Positions 1 to 13,770 are shown, numbered from the stretch's first letter. The stretch is DNA of 64,000 bases from Piliocolobus tephrosceles (GCF_002776525.5 NC_045441.1:109521440-109585439); one strand, 5' to 3'. Notes: a model not told the origin generated them from the sequence alone. Translations and numbers: made by a program.

Positions 1-87
1 GCTGCCCATTCCTTGATGGAACTCTAAAAGGAACAGGTGAGGGTGAAGAGGTAATGCATTCCATTCTGCATGTGATGAGCTTGGTGA

Positions 88-933
<846 letters not shown>

Positions 934-936
934 CTT

Positions 937-1196
937 TCGACAAGGTCTCACCCTGGAGTGACTGGCACAATCACAGCTCACTAAAGCCTCAACCTCTCAG
1001 GCTCTAGTGACCCTCCAACCTCAGCCTCCTGAGTAGCTGGTACTACAGGTGCACACTGCCACACCCAGCTAATTAAAACATTTGTTTTGTACAGACAAGA
1101 TCTCTCTATGTTGCCTGTGCTGTTCTCAAACTCCTAGACTCAAGTGATTCTCCCACCTCGGCCTCCCAAAGTTTTGGGATTACAGGCATGAGTCAT
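937..1196 (-). mobile_element. Old Alu (AluJ-like), 5'-damaged
   Basis: Diverged reverse-strand Alu from 'gacaaggtctcaccctgg' to 'ggattacaggcatgagtc'. Many differences from the younger Alus suggest the J class. Confidence 0.85.
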
Positions 1197-1317
1197 CTAC
1201 TTCCTTAATGTTTCTTAAATCTCCACTTAAATAAATCTTTGAGTTGGTCATTTGGATTGGTGTGTGCAATGCCCCGCCCCATAGCTATGAACACCTTAGT
1301 GTTTCTACTAGGCCCTT

Positions 1318-1475
1318 CAAAATCAGACTCAGGCCTGTATCTTTAGCTTTGTCTCTAGCCACACCACTCTGCAGAGCCTGCACTCCAGCTATACTGAAGC
1401 AGCCACAGTTTGCAAGAGATTATGCTTACTTCTGTTTTGAAGCACAAAGACATGTGTACAGTCCCCACCACATGC
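1318..1475 (+). mobile_element. L2 LINE 3'-region fragment
   Basis: Words such as 'tttagctttgtctctagcc' and 'cactccagctatactgaag' match the L2 3' region as I remember it. It is ancient and diverged. An open frame across it (1244-1549) has no recognisable protein. Confidence 0.55.
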
Positions 1476-1728
1476 CAGGATGCACACCAGGAGAGGCAAT
1501 GATGATTAATATAGGGCTGACTTCCCAGGAGCGCCTAGTAGAGAATTAGAAGATTGTGACTCAGCAGAGTCATACTCATGTCCATTCATTGAGGTTCATT
1601 GACAGCAAAAAGCCAGGCCTCTGGATGTTCATTTAAATTAAGTAGTCAATATCCTAATTTAGTGACTCGCAGAGGATCTGGTGGGTTATTTAATCATCAC
1701 ATAAAATAGGTGGTTCATACACTCATAT

Positions 1729-2408
1729 TGAGGCAGGAGAACAGGGTCTGGAGGCATGGAAACTAAGGACTGCCTTGAACTAAATTGAAAGGAAAACCCT
1801 AACTTTCCACGCCTAAGTAACAAAAGGACCAGAGGCTACCTTTGACCTTTTCAGCCTAGCAGATGGGAAATTGGCTGTCTGCAACAGATCAGACTGATTG
1901 CGGGTGCAGTCTTCATTTGCAACTTTGTAACTTCACTCCAGCCTCTGAATGGTTGTTGTCCACAACTAATCAAACTGCGGCAAGTCTTCATTTGCATAGA
2001 AGTATAACTTTGTATCTTCATCCCAACCTCTGATTGGTTGCTTTTTGCAACCAATCAGATGTTTGCACAGGAGTGTTACCTTTATATCTTCATTTCAGCC
2101 TCTGGTTGGCTGCTTTCTGCAACCAATCAGACAGATTGCGGGCCACCACTTCATTTACCTGAAGTGGGCATGAAGTTGCCAGTGGGAAACTTCTTGGGGA
2201 TATTTGGACCCAAGAGGATTCTGTATCTGGGCCCTTGAGCCGCTCCTCCGCCCGCTCCCCCGCCCGCTGCCGTAATGTGGAGTGTACTATCGTTTTCAAT
2301 AAATTCTTGCTTTCGTTCTTTTGTTGCTTCGCTGGGGTTTTGTTCAATTCTTTGTTCAAAACGCCGAGAACCTGGACAACTTGCAGTCACGATCCTCTAC
2401 TAGTGACA
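1729..2408 (+). mobile_element. Solitary class I endogenous retrovirus LTR
   Basis: A complete 680-bp LTR that begins TG, ends CA and is flanked by the 4-bp duplication ATAT (1725-1728 and 2409-2412), as expected for ERV1-type integration. It has a polyadenylation signal AATAAA at 2298-2303. The central part (about 1890-2140) is built from diverged repeats starting 'tcttcattt' and carrying CCAAT boxes in palindromic form (attggttgc...gcaaccaat). No internal proviral sequence adjoins it, so it is a recombination product. I do not assign a subfamily with certainty. It ends about 1.1 kb upstream of the ST7 CpG island in the same orientation. Confidence 0.9.
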
Positions 2409-2412
2409 ATAT

Positions 2413-3234
2413 TGTTTTATTTTACTGAGATTCCATGTATCAGTGTTAGACACAAAAATCATTTGGTCATGTGCTGCCATAAATAACTACAAAGAAAGTC
2501 TATGTGTGCCAATTTCACTTACCCTGGCCTGGATCTCACCGTAGTAGATAAAATGTGAGGAAGAAACAGTAGCAGAGAGAGGCTGGAATTAGTAACAATT
2601 TAAGAGTAATTCCATCCATTATGTATGCCATAATAGGCCCTATATGTGAAAAGTTAAAGGAGCTTATTTAATTATGGAAGAAACTATTATACAAGCAAGC
2701 AAAAACAATTTATAATAAAATATTCTTTATGCTCAGAATTTAAAAAATAACTGTAGACTGGAAAACCTGCAATTGCCTCGTTACCATCGAATACATAGAA
2801 AGTCAAATCACTTATGGACAGAAACAGACTTGAAAATTTCAGCTGAGAAAACATTTTATAAGAAAATAAACATTTTATTCAGCACAGACAAAACAAAACA
2901 AAAAAATCTTTAAAATGGACTTTTTGTTAAAGGTAGCCGTTTCACAGTCAAAATTACCCCAGAGAACTGTTTATGTTAAAAACAGGCTGAGAATAGTTTG
3001 ACCTCTGATCACCAAAAAACCTGGAGGATAAACATTCATCTTGTCAAGATATCTCTGGAAAATCTCTGCGCTGCTTCAAAGAGACAGAACAAAGGTAAAT
3101 AGCATCTGCCATCCAAATCTTGCTGAATAGAGTGATTTATCTTCAGGCCTGCTAGCCGGCGACAGGAGCGCACCTCCTCCCTTCTCCTAGCTGTCCCGGG
3201 TTTATTCATTCCCTGAGCCTGAATCCTGATAAGG
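2413..3234. other. Upstream intergenic DNA, nothing recognised
   Basis: AT-rich sequence with no convincing gene or repeat, apart from A-rich patches near 2880-2910. It separates the solitary LTR from the MIR and the ST7 promoter. Confidence 0.6.
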
Positions 3235-3235
3235 G

Positions 3236-3445
3236 AGCAGAGTGTAGGGTTTAAGACCTCGGGCTCCAGAATACACCACTACAATTGAATTTTGGTTCCA
3301 CCTTAAGGTAAACTACGCAGCTGCTGTGAGCCTCAGTTTCCCTACCTATAGAAAGAGGATCGTAGTGGGGATTGTTGCAGGGGTTAAATGAGATTGTACG
3401 GAGCGTGGAGCAGTGCCTGGCGTGTGGTAAACGTTCAACTTATGC
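3236..3445 (+). mobile_element. MIR SINE
   Basis: MIR in plus orientation. Recognisable words are 'gagcctcagtttccctacct', 'ggttaaatgagattgta' and 'gcagtgcctggcgtgtggt'. It ends about 100 bases before the CpG island, and so was retained right at the edge of the ST7 promoter. Confidence 0.85.
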
Positions 3446-3552
3446 GGGTTGTAACTGCCTGAGGAGTTTCCTTCGACGCGCCACTTGGCCTTGTCTTTCT
3501 AAATATTAGCATAATAAATATAAATGGACCTAGAACGCGAGGGGGCAGGGGC

Positions 3553-3558
3553 CACGTG
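3553..3558 (+). promoter_or_regulatory. E-box CACGTG at the upstream edge of the island
   Basis: Palindromic CACGTG in the context GCCACGTGAT, 231 bases before the ST7 start codon. This context suits bHLH-zip factors (USF, MYC/MAX, TFE3/TFEB). Binding is inference. Confidence 0.5.
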
Positions 3559-3687
3559 ATCGCTCCACGAAAGCCACTTGTTAGCAATAAGGCTGGAGAA
3601 GGAAAAGCCGGCGCGCCCGCGGCCCGCGCGATTTCCCGCCGCTCCTGCGTCCCCGGCGGCGGGCGGGCTCCGGGGGCGCCCGGGCCG

Positions 3688-3711
3688 CGGCGGCGGCGGC
3701 GGCGGCGGCGG
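3688..3711 (+). repeat. (CGG)8 trinucleotide run in the presumed ST7 5' leader
   Basis: Eight uninterrupted CGG units about 80 bases upstream of the ATG, embedded in further G+C-rich sequence. It encodes nothing in the ST7 frame if, as expected, it lies in the untranslated leader. Confidence 0.9.
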
Positions 3712-3788
3712 CGCGAGCTGCGCCTCCGGGCCGGTGAATCATCCCGGCAGACACCGAGAGCCGCGGCAGCAGAGAGCAGCGCTGAAAC

Positions 3789-3939
3789 ATGGCTGAAGCG
3801 GCCACGGGCTTTCTGGAGCAGCTCAAGTCCTGCATAGTTTGGTCTTGGACGTATCTGTGGACCGTGTGGTTCTTCATCGTGCTATTCCTGGTCTACATCC
3901 TGCGGGTGCCTTTGAAAATCAACGACAATTTGAGCACAG
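3789..3939 (+). CDS. ST7: ST7 exon 1, coding part (N-terminal 50 codons)
   Basis: This is the first coding exon of ST7, a multi-pass membrane protein described as a candidate tumour suppressor on human 7q31; its biochemical role is not settled. The reading frame starts MAEAATGFLEQLKSCIVWSW and ends LKINDNLST, matching the ST7 N-terminus as I remember it. Residues about 15-40 are strongly hydrophobic and tryptophan-rich, forming the first membrane segment. The ATG has a strong context (gaaacATGG, with A at -3 and G at +4), and no ATG occurs between about 3541 and it. The exon holds 50 full codons plus one base, so the next exon is entered in phase 1. The following GTAAGG fits a donor and supplies no further coding sequence. 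The frame runs on to 4001 only as intron read-through. The complete protein is several hundred residues, so over 90% of it lies beyond this window. Confidence 0.96.
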
Positions 3940-3945
3940 GTAAGG
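3940..3945 (+). other. ST7: Splice donor of ST7 intron 1
   Basis: The exon/intron junction reads ACAG|GTAAGG, a near-consensus donor. Everything from here to 64000 is read as intron 1, since no sequence resembling ST7 exon 2 is present. Confidence 0.92.
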
Positions 3946-4014
3946 CCGGGGAGCCGGGCCCGCGGCGCCCGCCCCTCCCCCGCCCCGGAAAGTTAGTGTA
4001 ACTCGCGCGGGGCC

Positions 4015-4046
4015 GCGGTCGGCTGGGCGCGCGGTCGGCTGGGCGC
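4015..4046. repeat. Perfect tandem 16-mer in the CpG island
   Basis: The unit gcggtcggctgggcgc occurs twice head-to-tail, 75 bases downstream of the ST7 donor. It is a simple local duplication. Confidence 0.9.
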
Positions 4047-4560
4047 GCGCTCGGGGACGCGCCAGGGCCCGCGCACCGGACTCCCGCGGCCACCCGCCAG
4101 CTACGCGGCGGCTTAGGCGGCGGGGCCGGGCGGCTGCGGGCGCGGGGGCGGCCGGCGGCCTTTACGGCCCCGCGGAGGAAGCGCTGCGACGCGCACAGAC
4201 CGCAACGCGGGCCCGGCTGGCTGCCGCCCTGCAGCGTCGCTGGTGGTCTGGAGACGAAGCAGAACGGATGTAGCGGGCGAGGGAGTTCCCGGGATACCCC
4301 CTCGGGTGTCTGCGCCGGAACTCCGAGGGTTCCCCGGAGTTAGACCGAGTCCTTCCTCACGCCCTCCCGGCTGTGGGTGCCGAGCGACCGAAGAGGTAGT
4401 CAGGGAGGCGCCCTCCCGGCCGGCCGCGGAGGCCCGAGGGCGGCTGCCGTTGGGTGCTCGGCGGCGAAGCCCCCCGACCCAGCCGGGCTGTCCGGGCGGC
4501 GCCCTCCGCGGCCCGGAGTTGCGCCTCGCCGGGCGTGGGGCTGTCTCTCTGGTTGGGTAG

Positions 4561-5388
4561 TGGGGAGAGGGGTTCCCAAAGGCACTCTTGGCAGTGTATG
4601 GATGACGTGTCAGGTCACCAAATGGATTGTCGAAGGGACCAGAGGGAAGAGAGGAAAGCTGGAATTTCTGAGGGTTTCTGTTGCAGTTTTCAGTGATCTT
4701 TGCTCGTCTCCTTTCCCTCTAAAGCTACATAGGCTAAGCAAGTGCCGCGTGCCTCCCATCCTTGGTGGTAAATGCAGGAGGTAATTAGAACAGGATCTTA
4801 ACAAACTTGGAGCCAGCCCACTGAGTCGTTAAAAAAACACCCGCAAAGAAAACACACGAGCCCTAACACTACAGAGAGTTCCGAAACACAAAGTATGTTT
4901 TGAGCTAAGAATTACAATCCTTGAAATCTGGAAATTTCAAGGTAGAGTGTTTTTGTTTTTGTTTTAGATTTCGATTTCACAATACTGGGAAATTCTTACA
5001 GTCCTGAATGTAGATACATATGTACACATATATATTTTCCGTTGTTAATCTCCATACTCTGGGAGTGCAGATCTGGAAATGCATTTTCCTCAGGTGTTTA
5101 GCTGCATTGAAACGTTTTTTAAAACGCTAGAGATAATGTACTCATTTTGTTAGGAAACTTGTACCTTTCAGATACTAACTTAAGTATTTTGATTACTAAC
5201 TTGAACTCATGTTTGTATTTACATTTGTTTTGTAATATCCCTCGGGATAGTGTCCCTGGGAGGCGGATAGGATTCAGCACTCTAGAATCGTTTCGCTATT
5301 TGAATAGGTGCTGCTCAGCCCTTTGGCATCTGTCATCGGAAAGACCATGGCTTTCTGGCTTTTCATCTTTTTGGATGGCTGCTTTTTG
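4561..5388. other. ST7 intron 1, nothing recognised
   Basis: The transition out of the CpG island into AT-rich intron. I see no repeat or exon signature here. Confidence 0.6.
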
Positions 5389-5428
5389 GACAATATTGTG
5401 ATCCAAAAAATTGGATCACAATATTGTC
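5389..5428. repeat. Perfect inverted repeat, 18-bp arms and 4-base loop
   Basis: The left arm gacaatattgtgatccaa (5389-5406) is followed by AAAA and then its exact reverse complement (5411-5428). It is a cruciform- or hairpin-capable palindrome with no mismatch. It lies about 1.4 kb inside intron 1 and I cannot match it to a known repeat terminus. Confidence 0.97.
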
Positions 5429-5533
5429 TTCTTCGCTTTAGACAAATATTTCTCCAGGATACCTTCTGGTCCCAAAGTTCTATACCTTTAAGAAGTTGTT
5501 TGAATATATGTTGTAAAGGAATTATGTATTTGT

Positions 5534-5880
5534 TGGTAACAGTCTCAGTCTGTTTTGTGCCGCTGTAACGATACCACAGATTGGGTAATTTTTAAAGAAT
5601 AGGTTTTTTTTCTTGTAGTTCAGGAGTCAGGGAAGTCTGAGATCAAGGGACTGGCATCCGGGGAGGTCCTTCTTGCTGTCATCCCTTGGTGGAAGGTGAA
5701 AGGGCAAGAGAACATGAGAAAACAAGAGGGGGCCCAGTTTCACTTTTATAACAAACCTACTCCTTCAATAACAAAATTAATTCATTCTTGAAGGCAGAGC
5801 CCTCACGACCTCGTTACCACTCACAGGTCCCACTTTTCAACACTTTTGCACTTCGGATTAAGTTTCAAACACACTAGTTT
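5534..5880 (-). mobile_element. MaLR-type LTR (MST/MLT1-like)
   Basis: Reverse-oriented LTR. The start has 'cagtctgttttgtgccgctg' and 'accacagattgggtaat', and the other end has 'ggcagagccctcacgacct' and 'ggattaagtttcaaac'. It is diverged and the ends are approximate. Confidence 0.8.
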
Positions 5881-7719
<1,839 letters not shown>

Positions 7720-7965
7720 TGAATGCTATTTTTGAGGTATACTACTTCCCTACTCCCACCAGCTTGGCTTGTGTGATCTTGGTTACATTGAGCCAGTGCC
7801 ATTTAGGGTAGGGATATAGTTCAAAGAATTCCACAGTATTCTCTTAGACCATGCAGAGAAACTCACATAGGCAACCACATCTTGTAATGAAAATGAAATT
7901 TAAAAAAGAAAGGGGAGAAATGGACATAATAGGAATAGTACATAATGGTTAGCTTTGATAATAGT

Positions 7966-8107
7966 TTTTTTGTTTGTTTGTTTGTTTTTTAAGAGAGTCT
8001 TAGTATGTTACCTAGGTTGAGCTTAAACTCCTGGGCTTAAGGGATCCTCCCACCTCAGCCTCCCTGATAGCTAGTATTACAGGTGTGTGCCACCATGCCC
8101 AGCTGCT
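7966..8107 (-). mobile_element. Alu monomer-length fragment
   Basis: A (TTTG)n-rich tail is followed by a diverged half-Alu ('tagtatgttacctaggttg' to 'gccaccatgcccagct'). It may be an FLAM/FRAM or a truncated AluJ. Confidence 0.75.
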
Positions 8108-8594
8108 GATAACTGATTTTTGAGGCTCTGCTCTTGATTTGGATACAAGAGTATTAAAATAGTTTTATGATTTACTGAAAATAGAATGAACTTTTAACAA
8201 GGTTTTTAAAAGACCCCAAATAATATTACTTGTCAGTTTTCAAGTGAATTAATATCATAAAGCAATACTTTTCCAAAGGGCAGAAAATTAATTGTAGATT
8301 GGAGCGGTCATGCAGGATATTATTGAAATAGGTGAGTCTTAAAAAATAGCACCATAACTTACTTTAAACAGTGATGTTGATGGCACTTTCTCATCTACCT
8401 TATGTTATAAAGTTTTTTGCTGCTAAATTTAAACACCTTTTCCTAAAATGGACAACTTTGCCATTTTTGCAAAAAGCATCATAAGTGATTTTCCAATTCT
8501 TTTTCTATTTGCTGAAAAGCAAGTTTTCAAATCTCTCTGAAATCCGTTTTCATTCTTTTTGGAAAACAAATGTAATAGCCTGACCTAGGCTTAA
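8108..8594. other. ST7 intron 1, nothing recognised
   Basis: AT-rich intronic sequence without a recognisable element. Confidence 0.55.
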
Positions 8595-8604
8595 AGTTAT
8601 TTAT

Positions 8605-8889
8605 TTACTTATGTTTGAGACAAGGTTTCACTCCGTCACCCAGGCTGGAGTGCAGTGGTGCAATTACAGCTCACTGCAGCCTCAACTTCCAGGGTCAAGC
8701 AATCCTCCTGTCTCAGCCTGCCACCTCACTCTTAGTAGCTGAGACTACAGGTGCACACCACAATGCATGGCTAATTTTTTTTTGTAGAGAGAGGGTCCCC
8801 TTTGTTCTTGAACTCCTGGGCTCAAGAAGTCCTCCTGCCTCCACCTCCCAAAGTTCTGGGATTGCAGGTGTGAGCCACCGTGCCTCGTC
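8605..8889 (-). mobile_element. Alu (AluJ-like)
   Basis: Diverged reverse Alu with an 11-base insertion-like variation in the left monomer. The likely target duplication is aagttattta, on either side (about 8595 and 8890). Confidence 0.88.
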
Positions 8890-9104
8890 AAGTTATTTAG
8901 AAGACATTTTTTTTTGTGTTAATTAAGCTCATAAATACAGATGTAAAACTCTTACATTGTTGACATGATATATAAGTTAGGCTGCAGCTCAGTTTTGGCA
9001 TTTTTTCATGTTGAGAATTTTTGCTCTAAATTTACTTAACATTTAGATTTTAATTTACTTAAAACTTAAAATTGGGTTTTCCTTCTAGGGGGTCTGGTTG
9101 CAGT

Positions 9105-9229
9105 TTACATAGGTCTTTTGCCCCTGTTGTGCCTGTTGTCTAAAATGTTCTTCCCTATCTGTAAATCCCACCAGTCCGTCAGGGACCAGCTGGCATGCTG
9201 CCTTCTGATCCTTTCAGCTGCAGAAAAGA
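9105..9229 (+). mobile_element. L2 fragment, tentative
   Basis: 'aaatgttcttccctatctg' resembles the L2 3' region. It is cut by the Tigger terminus that follows. Confidence 0.45.
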
Positions 9230-9905
9230 CAGGCTTACATTGGAGACACTGCGAGTTTGGTTCCAGGCCACCGCAATAAAGTGAGTCCCATGAAAGTTTT
9301 GGTTTCCTAGTGCATATAAAAGTTATAGTTACACTATATTGTATTCTATTAAGAGTGCAGTAGCATTATATCTAAAAGATCAATGTTTATATCTTAATTT
9401 AAAAATACTTTCTTGCTAAAAAAAAAAAAGTGCTATCTGAGCCTCAGGAAGTCATAATCTTTTTGCTGGTAGAGAGTCTTGATGTTTATGGCTGCTGACT
9501 GATCAGGGTGGTGGTTGCTAAAGGTTGGGGTAGCTGTGGCAGTTTCTTCAAATAAGACAGCCATAAAGTTTGTCGCATGGATTGGCTTTCCTTTCCAGAG
9601 ACAGATTTCTCTGTATCATGTGATGCCGTTTGATAGCATTTTACCCACGATAGAACTTCTTTCAGAATTGGAGTCAATTTTGCCACCCTGCCACTGCTTC
9701 ATCAACGAAGTTTATGTAATATTCTAAATCCTTTGTTGTCATTTCAGCAATGTTCACAGCATCTTCACCGGGAGTAGATTCCATCTCAACACACTTTCTT
9801 TGCTCATCAAAAGAAACAGCTCTTTATCTGTTCAAGTTTTACAAGGAATTCCAACAATTCAGTCACATCTTAAAGCTTCAGTTCTAATTCTAGTTATTTT
9901 GCTGT
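9230..9905 (-). mobile_element. Tigger1 DNA transposon, 3' end
   Basis: The terminal inverted repeat starts at 'caggcttacattggagac'. The rest matches the 3' part of Tigger1 (TcMar/pogo family) in reverse. The minus frame 9486-9686 corresponds to the C-terminal end of the transposase (ILKEVLSWVKCYQTASHDTE), which is interrupted elsewhere. The catalytic core is absent, so this is a dead remnant. Confidence 0.88.
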
Positions 9906-10620
9906 TTATGCCATGTCTGCAGTTACTTTACCTTACATGAATTATGGTATATGTGTGTAATATATGTGGGTCAGTGTTTGTGTATATATGCATCTTTTTT
10001 TGTGTGTGTATGTTTTATCACTTCTTCTACATTCTAGTTCTTCATCTTCCAGTGTAATTCCTTGTACAGAGTAGATCCTTATTCACTGGATGAATGAATA
10101 TCCAAGTTATGGTGTATTTAGTGAGCTGGGATTGGAACAGTACAATTGATCAAATGCATTGCTGAGTATATGCCCCATCTAAGTTTGCAGCTTTAGATTG
10201 TGGTCAGAGACTGTTACAAAATCTTCTGTGTTCTATGATGGGTCATATGCATCTAAAGCATGGTGGTTCAGTTTATGAATATATAAAAGGGCAATTTTTT
10301 GATTAATGTCAGCTTTGAGTTTAGAATGTATCCCAGACATCTTAGTTGCCCTTAATTATTTTTGGAGATATTTTTCTCAGCCATTAATAAAGCAATCCGA
10401 ATGATGCATGTTTCTCTGGCCTTGAGTTTTTGTATATGTAAAATAATGGTTTTACATTCATTAAGTTTCCTTCTAGCTCTGGGATTCTGTGTCTTACGAT
10501 GAATTAATCGAGTGCAAAGCATATTATCAAGAAAATACGTGGACTTAATGAGTATACATGTTTTTTACAGTTTGGACTCTTAATTCTTAGTGAATACAAG
10601 TCCAGAATACAAGTCATATG
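9906..10620. other. ST7 intron 1, mostly unrecognised
   Basis: TG/TA-rich patch at about 9945-10015. An L2-like tail with 'cactggatgaatgaata' ends near 10100. Nothing else is recognised. Confidence 0.5.
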
Positions 10621-10624
10621 ACTT

Positions 10625-11360
<736 letters not shown>

Positions 11361-11564
11361 AAACACATAAAGTTGTGCTGAAGTATTTCTAATCACTTTT
11401 GAGTTACAGTTCTGTCTGTTAAGTTTCATTTTGCCTGCCGATATTATTTTGAAAAATTTCCCAACCAAGTCTTTCTTGTACTACTATATCATTGCTCACA
11501 GACAATTTTTTTCCACATTGGTAGAACCCTGAACTCCATTCATACAGATAATATGAGGTACTTG

Positions 11565-12627
11565 ACATTGGTTTAAGTTCCTTATTGATGCTGGATATTA
11601 GATCTTTGTCAGATGCGTAGTTTCCAAAAATTGTCTCCGTTCTGTAGGTTTTCTGTTCACTCTGTTGCTAGTTTCTGTTGCTGTGCAGAGGCTCTTTAAT
11701 TTAGATTTTATTTGTCAATTTTTGCTTTTATTGCAGTTGCCTTTGGTGTCTTCGTAATGAAATCCTTACCCGTTCCTATGTCCTGAATGGTATTGTGTAG
11801 GTTGTCTTTCAGGGTTTTTATAGTTTTTGGTTTTACACTTAAGTCTCTAATCCATCTTGAGTTAACTTGTGTATGGTGTAAAGAAGGGGTCCACGTTCAG
11901 TCTTTTGCATATGGCTAGTCATATATCCCAGCACCATTTATTGAATAGGCAATCCTTCTCCCATTGCTTGTTTTGTCAGATTTGTCGAAGATCAGATAGT
12001 TGTAGGTGTGCAGCATTATTTCTGGGTTCTTTATTCTATTCCATTGGTCTATGTGTCTGGTTTTGTACCAGTATCATGCTGTTCTGGTTACTGTAGCCCT
12101 GTAGTATAGTTTGAAGATGAGTAGCAAGTAGCATGATGCCTCCAGCTTTGTTCTTTTTGCTTAGGATTGCCTTGACTGTTTGGGCTCTTTTTTGGTTCCA
12201 TATGAATTTTGAAACAGTTTTTTCTAGTTCTGTGATGAATGTCAATGGTAGTTTAATAGGAATATCATTGAATCTGTAAATTGCTTTGGACAGTATGAGC
12301 ATTTTAATGATATTGACTCTTCCTATCCATGAGCATGGAATGTTTTTCCATTTGCTTGTGTCATCTCTGATCTCTTTGAGCAGTGTTTTGTAGTTCTTCA
12401 TGTAGTGATCTTTCACCTCCATGGTTAGCTGTATTCCTACGTTTTTGTGTGTGTATGTGGTGGGTGGGGGGGGCAATTGTGAATATGTTTGCATTCTTGA
12501 TTGGCTCTTGGTCTGACTGTTGTTGGTGTGTAGGAATGTTAGTGATTTTTGCATATTGATTTTATATCCTGAGGCTTTGCTAAAGTTGTTTATTAGCTTA
12601 AGGAGCTTTTGGGCTGAGACTATGGAA
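11565..12627 (-). mobile_element. Older L1 (primate type), ORF2 part, distal segment
   Basis: Reverse-oriented L1 ORF2 sequence. The minus frame 12036-12554 gives typical L1 reverse-transcriptase C-terminal words ([33 protein letters not shown]). It breaks off at 'gactatggaattttc' and resumes at 13661 after a younger L1. The element is truncated at both ends and non-functional. Confidence 0.92.
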
Positions 12628-13660
12628 TTTTCTTTCTTTCTTTCTTTTTAATTTTACTTTAAGTTCTGGGATGCAAGTGCAGAATGTGTAGGTTTGTTAT
12701 GTAGGTGTACGTGTGTCATGGTGGTTTGCTGCACCTATCAACCCGTCATCTAGGCTTTAACCCCTGCATGCATTAGCTGTTTGTCCTGATGCTCTCCCTC
12801 CCCTCACCCCCCACCCCCTGACTGCCCCTGGTGTGTGTGGTTCCTCTGCCTGTGTTCATGTGTTCTCATTGTTCAACTCCCACTTATGAGTGAGAACATG
12901 CAGTGTTTGGTTTTCTGTTCCTGTGTTAGTTTGCTGAGGATGGTGGCTTACAGCTTCATCCATGTCCCTGCAAAGGAGATGCTCTCATTCCTTTTTTTAT
13001 GGCTGCATAGTATTCCATGGTGTATGTGTACCACATTTTCTTTATCCAGTCTATCATTGATGGACATTTGAGTTGGTTCCATGTCTTTGCTATTGTAAAT
13101 AGTGCTGCAGTAAACATACGTGTAAGTGTGTCTTTATAGTAGAATGACTTATATTCTTTGGGTATACACCTAGTAATGGGATTGCTGGGTTAAATGGTAT
13201 TATTTCTGGTTCTAGATCCTTGAGGAATTGCCACACTGTCTTCCACAAAGGTTGAACTAATTTACATCCCACCAACAGTGCAAAGGCATTCCTATTTCTC
13301 CACAGCCTCATCAGCATCTGTGGTTTCCTGACTTTTTAATAATCACCATTTTGACTGGCGTGAGATGGTATCTCATTGTGGTTTTGATTTGCATTTCTGT
13401 AGTGATCAGTGATGGTGAGCATTTTTCTATATTCATTGGCCACATACATGTCTTCTTTTGAGAAATGTCTGTTCATATCCTTTGCCTACTTTTTAATGGG
13501 GCTGTTTGATTTTTTTCTTGTAAATTTGTTTAAGTTCCTTGTAGATTCTGGATATTAGACTTTGTCAAATGGGTAGATTGCAAAAATTTTCTCCCATTCT
13601 GTAGTTTGCCTGTTCATTCAGATGATAGTTTCTTTTACTGTGCAGAAGCTCTTTAATTAG
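12628..13660 (-). mobile_element. Younger 5'-truncated L1PA-type element nested in the older L1
   Basis: Its reverse-complemented A-tail starts at 12628 (a (TTTC)n run), then the 3' UTR, then ORF2 C-terminal sequence (minus frame 13090-13317, containing [20 protein letters not shown]). Flanks 'gactatggaattttc' and 'gactagggttttgtag' are diverged copies of one target in the host L1, so they form a target duplication. Confidence 0.9.
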
Positions 13661-13770
13661 GTGACTAGGGTTTTGTAGATATAGGATCACGTCATCTGCA
13701 AACAGGGATAATTGACTTCCTCTCTTCCTATTTGGAAGCCTGGGCGTTCTATGAATATTTGTGTGGTTGA
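13661..13770 (-). mobile_element. Older L1, proximal segment
   Basis: 'gatcacgtcatctgcaaac' continues exactly the ORF2 sequence interrupted at 12627. Confidence 0.88.

Larger units (their letters stand above)
3545..4560 (+). promoter_or_regulatory. ST7: ST7 CpG-island promoter
   Basis: An abrupt change from AT-rich flank to very G+C- and CpG-rich sequence covers the presumed leader, exon 1 and the start of intron 1. There is no obvious TATA box just upstream of the leader, which fits a dispersed-start CpG-island promoter. The exact transcription start cannot be read from sequence. Many frames open across the island in all directions because stops are rare in such composition, and none of those resembles a protein except exon 1. 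Confidence 0.85.

Noticed and set aside
3556..4784. Several long frames on both strands across the CpG island besides exon 1
   Set aside because: Stop codons are rare at this composition. The arginine/proline/glycine-rich translations have no family resemblance and overlap each other on both strands.
12036..12554. 172-codon minus frame as a gene
   Set aside because: Typical L1 ORF2 words. It lies in a truncated older L1.
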